Shown: positions 53,223 to 61,432 of the stretch, piece after piece
Layout: the number at the start of each line of letters is the position of its first letter
Numbering within the stretch: the stretch's first letter is position 1
Source of the DNA: Brachypodium distachyon
Taxonomy: Eukaryota > Streptophyta > Magnoliopsida > Poales > Poaceae
Reading direction: 5' to 3'
Assembly: GCF_000005505.3 (NCBI RefSeq)
Contig: NC_016132.3
Coordinates: forward strand, 26,836,501-26,900,500
DNA: 64,000 bases
Made by a program: the position numbers and the translations under genes
Notes under the pieces: generated by a model
Told to the model about the DNA's origin: nothing
The model's database searches: none
Seen by the model: only the letters and a program-made list of their open reading frames with translations

Positions 53223-53271
53223 CCTCATGCTGCACGCAACCAGGACATATATATCTCGAATGCAACATCAG

Positions 53272-53385
53272 GTTAATTTAGAAACAGGGCCCTCAAGTGA
53301 GAATTTGCAGCCCCTGTCTCCTAGCCATCTCTTTTTAATGAGGTCCTATGTCACCTGGATGTGCCCCGGAAGCACATCCAAGTGA
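53272..53385 (+). CDS. Putative last exon of the interrupted host gene
   Basis: A 114-nt block after an acceptor-like 'gcaacatcag'. It is open in phase 0 and ends in TGA at 53383-53385. Residues include VNLETGPSSENLQPLSPSHL and SYVTWMCPGSTSK. The phase fits the block ending at 24072 on the other side of copia F. If real, the gene has a 29-kb intron made by the nested retrotransposons. No family was recognised; transcript evidence is not available here. Confidence 0.35.
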   Translation, partial: VNLETGPSSENLQPLSPSHLFLMRSYVTWMCPGSTSK

Positions 53386-55694
53386 ATATTTCTTATTTAA
53401 GTAGGAAATTAGACTTCCAAAGGTCCGTTGTCTGGACATCTCTAACCTCATTATCCATCATTCTTCGTGAACCGATTTTGCCGTAAAACTGTTGTGTTTC
53501 TTGGAGCATCATTATGCTTGATACTTTCCAGGATCTAGCCGCTAGTGGAGTATAGAAATTTTCAGTAGCTCTCCTGATTTTCTGATTTTGACTTCAGCAA
53601 AAGAAGCCGAATGGTCAGTAAAGTACCTGTATTATCCTGTAACCAAATTCAACTGCAGCGTAGAATGCAATCGGAAAGGATATGTAGGCACAAATAAGAT
53701 ACTATAGGTTGGTCACTTCCTATTAGATTTTAAATGATAAGTAGGAAGAACAAATAAGATATAATAGGTTGTTCAGTGCCTCAGTCTCAGCTCTGCAAGA
53801 TTTAACAGCATATCAAGGAAAAACAAAAGTAGGTAATATTCGCCTCATCGATTGGGTGACCAAAATAAACCATTATAATGAGTGAATTGTTGCAACAAGG
53901 TGAGGTTTGCTCCTAGTGCTGAGGAACTGAGGATTCTTTTGATCTAATCATGTAGGCCTAATGCCATCAATCTTATGTCAGAGGAACACATACTAATAGA
54001 TTTATTGGTCGAAAAAATCTTGTCTTAACGAATCAAAATATGCCTATATTTCTGGACAGGGCTTGTCTCAGCGAATCAAAATATGCCCATATTTCTAGAC
54101 GGAAGGAGTATGGCTTCTGAAAACTTGTGTTACATCATGACAATGATGAACAACTTAGAATATATGAACATGGGACAAGATATAATTTAGAGTTGTATAT
54201 GTTGGTAGATTGTTCTATGAACTTGGTCAAACTTTAAAAGTTTGACTTAATTAGGACAAAACTAGAACATCTTACCCATTTAATTTAGAGTTGTATACGC
54301 CGCTGTCAGCTTAGATTGAACAATAACAAACTACCCTAGACAACAGCCAAATACAATCCAGGTCAATCCTTGTGATGTTTCTATAGCACAAGTTTCATGG
54401 ACCACTGCTTAGTCTTATTCTGCTAATCCGATATATAGAAACAATCAAATTCTTAAATCACAGAAATCAAACCTGCGTTGTTTCAATGGAGCACGGGCAA
54501 TTCACATCCAATCTACGATTGAGATAAATTTGACTGCCAAACCTACTCACCTGTACAGGGAACTTGAGAAACCATGGTGAGCACGCAAAGTTATGCACGT
54601 CTCAGCACAGGAGAACCCCAATGACGGCCACCGCCATAGACGTACTGTTCAAGCTGCGCCGCCGGCCCGCCGGGGTGAGGAGACGAAGTAGCGCAAGAGG
54701 ATCATCCTCGGAGCACGGTGAGGAGGTGTTGATAGGAGCGCGAGGATCATCGGGCAGCTGAGTGCCTGGCGGCGGTGACCTGTGCGCCTCACGCAGATGG
54801 ATAGAAAAAAAAGCAAATTACACATATGGCCTATTTTTTTTACGTGGCATTGGTGGGTAATTTTATCGAATCACACGCCAATTCTGTTTGGTGAAGATCT
54901 ATTGGTTGTGATTTTATAGGACGTGGAATCGATGGTCAGATATTTTGCGTTTTTATGGGATTTTCTAACGGCTCTATCTTTTTTATGGTTGATCGTCATG
55001 TATTTTTTTTAGTATATAATAATAGATAGATTTTGGTTGTCAACATGAATCACCCCAACTCTCGCACATATTCTTGCCAAATAATGGACAAAACGAGGAT
55101 CTGAAAATCCTTAACCAAAAAATTAGCCAGCCAATTCTTGACTTGTTTGGTGGGACTAAATGGAAATAGAACCAAGCACACCCTAACTTCCCTGTGGGAT
55201 GGAAGGATAACGGGCCGGAGTAGTCCTAGGTGCTTGGGCCTGGAGCCTGCCCAACCTTTTTCCTTTAAGCTGCTTGGTGTGTGTGTGGCTAGATTGATGT
55301 TAAGTGTTCTGATCCGTCGATCATATGTATGATGCAACTACCAATTCAATTGGTTTCAGGTCACCTGATTTATTGTGATGTGGCTAAGAATGGTCACGTC
55401 TTTATTCTTCCATATAAATATAAGGGCCCAGGAAATTTTTGCTGCCACTTTGAAAAACCAGTTGTCGTGAAAGAAAGACTGCAACACACCACAACTTGTC
55501 ATTCCATGTGCATTTCGCTGAGTCATGCATATTTGCAGACAGTCGACTTTTTTTGTCGGTGTATTAGCTCACCAGCAAACGTAGAGAATCAAGAGAGCAC
55601 GTGGGCAATCAGATGCAGGAATAATCTTTGCACAAATCTATGTCCACGGTCTGAAAACCTGCGGGAGTTCACGGAAAGACGAAGGAGATGCAAC
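53386..55694. other. Flanking non-TE DNA without a clear gene
   Basis: Mostly AT-rich. At 54001-54115 a 55-bp segment with 'aatcaaaatatgcc atatttct' is present twice in tandem and ends 'agacggaaggagta', a decayed MITE-like terminus. At 54590-54790 a GC-rich island has open frames on both strands but no recognisable domain. 55020-55300 has a low-complexity, transposon-like look without identifiable ends. Confidence 0.4.
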
Positions 55695-55710
55695 ATGGAT
55701 GGGTCTTCTT

Positions 55711-56720
55711 TTTTTTTTGCCGTGAAGGACAGGAGCTCTGCCATGCAATATTAGAAAGGGAAAACCAAATATATGTACATGCGACCGAGGTCGAAAGAAG
55801 AAAAAAAGCCAAAGACGAAACAGAGAAAGACTATCCCAACAGACCAAACGCAGCTGGCCGGTAGGACGGACAGAAAAAACCGAAGAACCACAAGAAACGT
55901 CACGGCACGGTCACACAATGGAAAGCAAGCCTATGGGTATCAATTGCGTCATGGGCAAGCGACGCGACAACAAAAGCAGGAGCTGCCACGGTCTGGAAGA
56001 TACGGCGGTTGCGCTCCTTCCAAATGTTCCACATGATGTAAATGACCACCCCATTGAAATATTGTCTTTTTTCTTTGTCAATCGTCTTGGAGGCTTGAAT
56101 CCACCAGGCACAAGTGTCTCTATAGTCAGAAGGCTTGACCTGCTAAAAGATGTTGAAGTTGTAGTGGTCAAGGACTTTATCCCACACCTGGCGGGCAAAG
56201 GGGCATCGAAGGAAAAGGTGTGTCCCGGTCTCATGAGGATCAGTGCAAAGGGAACATCCAGGAGTGTGCAGCCAGCCCCTGACGGCGAGATTGTCGGCGG
56301 TGAGGATCTTGTTCTGCACAAGAAGCCAGGCGAAGAATTTCGGCCTTGGCTTTCCAGACAGTGTTTGCGTGTTGGGCATGGATGGAGCCGAGGAATTGAG
56401 CCTTATACGCCGAGCTGGAGGTATAGGAGCCATGTGAGGTCCAATGCCAAGTGATGGAATCGAGGGAGTCGGGGTTCAGAACCACACCTTGAAGTCTCAA
56501 CCAAAGGGAGACAAACTCATCGAGTTGAACCGCATTAGAGATCTTGCCTCTTAAAGCACAGACCCAAACCCCCTCGGTAATATCATCGTGCACAGAACGG
56601 TTCTTCCTCCTAGTGATGACAAAAATGGTAGGTGCGATGACATTGGGAGCCAAACCGTCCAGCCAGGAGTCATGCCAAAATTTCGTCTTACGACCATCGC
56701 CAATCTGCACCGTGGTGGAG
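55711..56720 (-). mobile_element. 5'-truncated LINE (LINE-3) with A tail and 16-bp target duplication
   Basis: The 16-mer atggatgggtcttctt occurs at 55695-55710 and 56721-56736. Directly after the left copy is T8 (an A tail on the minus strand). The 1010-bp insert encodes only the C-terminal part of an L1-type protein: IGDGRKTKFWHDSWLDGLAP, the zinc-binding domain (KFFAWLLVQNKILTADNL, GCSLCTDPHETGTHLFLRC), and the end IYIMWNIWKERNRRIFQ with a stop near 55905, then a 190-bp 3' UTR. The RT itself is absent because reverse transcription stopped early, so it was dead on arrival. Confidence 0.95.
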
Positions 56721-57101
56721 ATGGATGGGTCTTCTTGCTGAACAGAAAACAATCTCGCAAGAACTACCTGTAATATTCTAAAATCACAACTGGGGTGATG
56801 GATGTAATTGTGGCAAATATGTTGATTGCAAGCTGGGGTAGGAGGGAGACAAACATAAGAAGTTCGTTCAACAGCAGGCTTGGGACAGAGGATCGCACAA
56901 TGCTTGCAGGAAATACTCACGAGAACACCCAGCCACATCAAATGGAGCGACATTCAACTACAGCAGAGATGTTGAATCTGCCCAGTTGAAACTTTATTTC
57001 ATTGAACTCGACAAGTAAGATCACACCATGTGTTTAAGCAGAAAGAAGATTCTCCGGTGAACAAATTCCGTTTTTAGTTCCCAAGCTCATCATGATGCTG
57101 A

Positions 57102-57291
57102 TTACAGTGCTGGTACAAATGCCTTGTCGATTGTCTCTCCCTACATGCTGTCTGAGATTGACCTCAGCTTCCCGTCACGCCACCAGAAGGCGGTGTCCTT
57201 CTCCTAGGCCAGCAGCTCCTTAAATGAAATCTCAGGGAATTCGTCAGCGAGGCCTTGTTCCTGGGCTTCCGTCTCTGTCACATTGTTGAGC
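57102..57291 (-). pseudogene. C-terminal exon fragment of an unidentified protein
   Basis: On the minus strand from 57291 the frame reads LADEFPEISFKELLA, stop, EKDTAFWWRDGKLRSISDSM, stop, GETIDKAFVPAL and TAA (57102-57104). Both internal stops (57204-57206, 57141-57143) are TAG in contexts where one C-to-T change would turn CAG into TAG. A 3' UTR-like stretch with 'aatgaaataaag' follows at about 56970-57060. It looks like the last exon of a host gene, or a processed or captured copy of one. I cannot name the family. Confidence 0.45.
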
Positions 57292-57297
57292 TAATGG

Positions 57298-57469
57298 CTC
57301 GAGTTGATGGTCTTTTTCGTGTGTTAAAAAAGGCTAATGATAAGCCTATAGGCTGGAACTTCCAGCAGATTTTGGAATAGCCCCACCTTTAATGTTGTAG
57401 ATTTGAAGTCATATTTAAAAGCGAAGAAGAGATTGAGTCGTGGACGACTTCAATTTAAGAAGGGGAGGA
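57298..57469 (+). pseudogene. Ty3/gypsy integrase C-terminus and polypurine tract (plus strand)
   Basis: Across two frames the plus strand reads ARVDGLFRVLKKANDKP, LELPADFG and TFNVVDLKSYLKAKKRL, the typical last part of a gypsy integrase before the 3' LTR. It ends in the purine-rich 'aagaaggggagga' (57457-57469), directly before the LTR at 57470. Everything upstream of this element is missing and the left neighbour is the minus-strand exon fragment. Confidence 0.75.
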
Positions 57470-58125
57470 TGATGGGGACATGAATATTGTCGGTACAACC
57501 ACCTTTCCATCGAAGCCACCGATCACCAAAGGCTACACACGAAGGGCTTACAACCTAGTCATGATAAGCAGCCAAGTCAACAAACAACCTATATCTTGAT
57601 TTTTTTTTGTTGCAGCCATTTTTCTATCTTGGTTGACTATCCACGTTCATGGACAGGCACCGTTTCTACAGTTGCAATGTAATAATAATTATTGTACCAT
57701 CTTGTTAGTATTGTAGCCACCGCCATTGTGGCCTATGAAAGGGAGGGATACCTGCATATGTAAAGGGAGTGTTTTTTAAGTTTAGTTTAGTATTCCATTG
57801 TGAAACTACTCCTTGAGTTGTCTCTTGTGTTGTCTAAACCAACATACCAACTTATAATTCAGAACTCCACCTTAAACTATACATTCATATCTGCAATTTC
57901 CAGATTGCTTGCACCATTCTTCTTGCCAGATTTCTTTCAATCTTGCAGGGACAGACCTTGGAGGTCAGGTCCGCTTAGCTTGGGCAAAGCGGATAAAATC
58001 TCGAGGCCGTGGTTTAGCGAATATTTGGCTAGTTGGTCCTAGTGGCTGATAGCCCGAATCGTGAGAGTCACATCACATTGGAAGATTTAGGAACTCATCG
58101 AAAGATCGGAAAAAAGTTTCCATCA
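57470..58125 (+). repeat. Gypsy LTR flanked by polypurine tract and primer binding site
   Basis: A 656-bp LTR starting 'tgatggggacatgaatattg' and ending 'aaaaaagtttccatca' (TG...CA). It is unrelated to the other LTRs here. On its left is the end of a pol gene with polypurine tract, as for a 3' LTR. On its right is a primer binding site, as for a 5' LTR. Confidence 0.75.
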
Positions 58126-58127
58126 AG

Positions 58128-58139
58128 TGGTATCAGAGC
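58128..58139 (+). promoter_or_regulatory. Primer binding site (plus strand)
   Basis: The plus strand reads tggtatcagagc, complementary to initiator tRNA-Met, two bases after the LTR end at 58125. Confidence 0.88.
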
Positions 58140-58792
58140 AAAGTTTATCCATGATGTTTTAGCTTTACTAATATAGGATCTTTTTCTACCTACTGTCCAT
58201 CCTCTAAAACAGAAAAGTCACCCACAAAAAAACAGTTAGGTTAGTCATCCTCTACCTAAAACCTCAGAGCCTTGCATTTTTCACTCAGTTTTTGCATGGT
58301 TGTATTTTTGGTTTGTATTGTCATTGTTAAGTTGCTGGTCATAGTTCTTGGTTCTACTTTCTCCTGGTTACCGTGTGCCTTCTTGAGAAAGAAAGAAAAG
58401 AAACCAACTTGCTTTGGTTTATCTCAAAGTGTGAAAACTAGAAAAGGAATAGCAAGCTGTCCAGCAACAATTTTTGACCATATTCAATATTGCTGTAGTG
58501 TCAATATGTTGTGGAGTGCTACTGTAGCATTTTTTTTTTAAAACAAGAGACAGTCGGTTCCTTTCTGTCGAGATTTCTAGTTCTATTATATCATGTAGTA
58601 TTTAGCAAGTTCCTCTTTGTTTGCAAACAAGTTTGCTGTTATTATTGTAACAAAGGGACATGCTCTTAAGAAAGAAAGGAAAAAAGAAAATCGCAATAAA
58701 AAGTCAAATCTGAAGTGGCACTTTTCCTTGTAGCTTTTTGTAGCGCGATTCCAACTTGTGTTAACTAGTTCTTATAGAGCCAGCAACCTTTA
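58140..58792. other. Leader-like remnant after the primer binding site, otherwise unassigned
   Basis: The first 150 bases look like an element leader, but no gag frame follows. The rest is AT-rich and without recognisable domains up to the LINE-2 end. Confidence 0.4.
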
Positions 58793-58825
58793 TTTTTTGC
58801 GGGGAAAAATGGCGTTCTATTAGAA

Positions 58826-60467
58826 TCACAGAATAGTTTGGTTACGCTTCGTGTTTAACACAGCCAACAATTCGACAGTACCCGAACTCAGCCAAACGAC
58901 GGTCCTCACATCACTCCTAGCAACATTGGCGAGAGTATGACCTGCTATATTCTGAGACCTAGTAATCTTTTCGAACCTGAACGCCCTTCGGTCTTGCGTC
59001 AGATGCTTGATTTCCTGACCAAGGAACATATAAGGAGAACGATCCTCCTTGCTGCCGCAGGCCATCGTGAGAACCGACGCACAATCCAGCTGAACTAAAA
59101 TGGGTTTGTCTGTCCAGAGCTATGCCCTCCATGCAGGCCACAAGTTCAGCCTCCACAGGATCGCCACTCTCCTAGAGCACCCTACAAGCAGAAAAGATGA
59201 CGTGGCCCTGCTCATCCCGGAGGATCATACCTGCCCCTGCACCTTGCGTCTCCTGGGAAAAGGAGCCATCACAGCACAGGGAGGTCCAGCCCGTCGGCGG
59301 CTTTGTCCAGACTTTAAGCTGCTGAGGTTTGCTGCTTCGTCGTGTCACATCGTTAGGCTTACCAATCTGCACCAAGGGAGACTTCTCCTTCGACCAATCT
59401 GCTGCCGGGTCCTTCTCAATGAGCATCAGGGAGGTAAGATAGCTGTCGAGAAAGCGCCGAGATCCTGCAATTGCAGGCAAGGGTTTATCATGAATGACCT
59501 CATTGCGACAAAACCAGATACGCCACAGTAACATGATGACAGGTGCCCGCATGACCTCCTTTATCAAACTAATGAGATTCAGGAACCACTCCGTATCGGT
59601 CGGCTGAATATCGATGCGTTGGGGAAGCGGCCAGATCTCCTGCATAGCATTCCAAAGATTAACAGCATGCGGGCAGCGGCAGAAAGTATGAAACGAGGTC
59701 TCCGCCTCCATCCCACAAAGTTTGCAGGTATCAAAGTCATCCATGTTGCGGTGGTGGTGGTTGCTCCTTGTGGCCAGACCATTCATTGCAAGGCGCCAAG
59801 CAAACACTCTCATCTTAGCAGGGACAGAGCTTTGCCAAATCGCTTTCCAAGTAGCACTCATGCGGTGTTCAGAAGAACTGGACTGGCGGTCATGATGAGC
59901 GACTTGAGGCAGCCGGCGAGCTAGATGATATGCACTACGCACAGTAAAAACACTAGTCTTTTCCGGGAACCACGCAATGCAATCATCATTCCGGCGAGGA
60001 GACGGCCTTATCTTGAAAATCAAGTCACAATCCATTGGAAGGAAGTTTTGTCTCAGGATCTGGACGTTCCAATTTCCATTCTCGTCCAACAGCTCTGACA
60101 CTCGCCTCAATCTGCTGCGAGCCTTCAGGGAGATAGGGCGCCTTGAGGGTCCTCGAGGTAACCATGGGTCACGCCACACTCTTATCTGCTCACCATTCCC
60201 AATTCGCCAAATTAGACCCAGCTTCAGAAGTTCCAGCCCATACGCTATAGCTGACCAAGAAGAAGACGGATTACCAGTGAATACCGTGTCAACTAGTTGG
60301 CCTAGTTGGCCTGACGGGTAGTATTTTGCCTTCAGAACACGCGCACATAAACTTTCAGGAAACTGAATGATACGCCAGGCCTGCCGAGCTAGAAGCGCTT
60401 GATCTCTAAATCCGACGCCCCCTTCAGCTTTCGCTTTCACCATTTTCTCCCACGCAGTCCAGTGTGT
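58826..60467 (-). pseudogene. LINE-2 zinc-binding domain and RNase H
   Basis: The 423-residue frame 59172-60443 includes AEGGVGFRDQALLARQAWRI, the LIWRIGNGEQIRVWRDPWLP block, the zinc-binding region (VPAKMRVFAWRLAMNGLATR, CKLCGMEAETSFHTFCRCP) and the start of an RNase H (LCCDGSFSQETQGAGAGMI). The RNase H continues in other frames at 58826-59156 (EAELVACMEGIAL, NIAGHTLANVARSD). Plant L1-like elements of some clades carry such an RNase H after the RT. A stop or frame change near 59170 splits it. Confidence 0.9.
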
Positions 60468-61228
60468 TCACCTCTTACCTTGTTCAGTTCCCCACCAATA
60501 GTTGCGGGTTAATTTGGTAAGATCTTCACAAACGGAGAACGGCAACTTAAAAACTCCCATCATGTAAGTGGGAAGCACTTGGGCCATTAATTTAATCATC
60601 ACCTCCTTACCGCCTTGTGAGAGATGATTATCGCCCCACTCTAGTAACTGCTTGCACAACTTCTCTTGGAGGCCCTGGAATTTGCCAAGCTGCATACATC
60701 CTTTAGGGATCGGCAACCCCAAATATTTTGCTTCGAAGGATGCTTGAAAAATCTGCAGAATTCCTTTTATAGCTTCTTGCCGCGCAGGGGGGCATGCATC
60801 TCCAAAAAAGATGGAACACTTGCTAGGGTTAATCAATTGCCCTGTTCCCATAGCATACTGATTCAAGACATTCCTCACATTAACCGCCTCATTAACAGAA
60901 GCCTTGAAGAAAAGCAATGTGTCATCCGGAAAGAGCAAGTGTGAAACTCCAGGTGCCCGACGACAAACTTTCAAAGGGGAAATACCATCACTATTACATT
61001 CCCTTCTGAGAAGTGCAGACAAACCATCAGCCACAAAGAGGAATAAGAAGGGCGACAAAGGATCACCTTGCGGAAGACCGCGTGACGGAGTAAAAGCTTC
61101 CAACAGGGCTCCATTAAATTTTATGGAATGTCTCACAGTGGTAACACAAGTCATAATCCAGTTTACTCAATAGTGAGCGAAGCCCAACTTTTGCAAAACT
61201 CCTTCTAGGAAGATTCAGCCCACACGGT
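60468..61228 (-). pseudogene. LINE-2 reverse transcriptase (partial)
   Basis: The frame 60468-61154 (228 residues) has FTPSRGLPQGDPLSPFLFLF, the catalytic region HLLFPDDTLLFFKASV, and LINPSKCSIFFGDACP and AKYLGLPIPKG motifs. The aspartates are present, but the alanine normally before them is proline. Upstream in frame are two stops, including TGA at 61177-61179 where the family has tryptophan. The N-terminal RT motifs and endonuclease are absent. Confidence 0.88.
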
Positions 61229-61231
61229 CAC

Positions 61232-61430
61232 GGTACTACAAAACAGTGTATATGTGACGAGTTATCAGTGACAGACCTTTCGCGTCCGTTGATCAGTGGT
61301 CATCAGTGACGGTCTCGTGCTCAACCGTCACTGATGACCCCTTATCAGTGACGAGCGTGGTACGCCCCCACTGATGAGTGGTCATCAGTGACGGGCATAC
61401 CACACCCGTCACTGATAAGGGGTCATCAGT
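61232..61430. repeat. Hairpin-rich terminus of a DNA transposon (CACTA-like)
   Basis: It begins 'tactacaaaacagtgtatat', one base from the CACTA-type end cactacaaaa. The motif tcatcagtgacggt (61300-61313) pairs with accgtcactgatga (61324-61337), and ttatcagtgacg (61342) pairs with cgtcactgataa (61407-61418). Such subterminal direct and inverted repeats of 'atcagtgacggg' are usual in grass CACTA elements and derived MITEs. It is cut at 61430 by the following LTR-like unit. Confidence 0.55.
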
Positions 61431-61432
61431 AC

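Larger units (their letters stand above)
58793..61228 (-). mobile_element. L1-type LINE (LINE-2), truncated in the RT domain
   Basis: A minus-strand non-LTR element with RT (60468-61228), zinc-binding domain and a C-terminal RNase H (58826-60443). The 3' end near 58793 has a short A-rich stretch (gcaaaaaataaag). At the right, RT similarity stops at about 61225 within the segment preceding FLEGVLQKLGF, where DNA-transposon-like sequence begins. The missing 5' part may lie beyond it. Confidence 0.88.

Noticed and set aside
54564..54761. Small plus-strand ORF in a GC island
   Set aside because: Low-complexity Arg/Ser-rich translation, no domain, and an alternative frame on the other strand is equally open.
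56240..56953. 237-codon frame as a single LINE protein
   Set aside because: The LINE-3 insertion ends at 56720. The residues encoded right of the duplication (56721-56953) are host sequence that happens to stay open.
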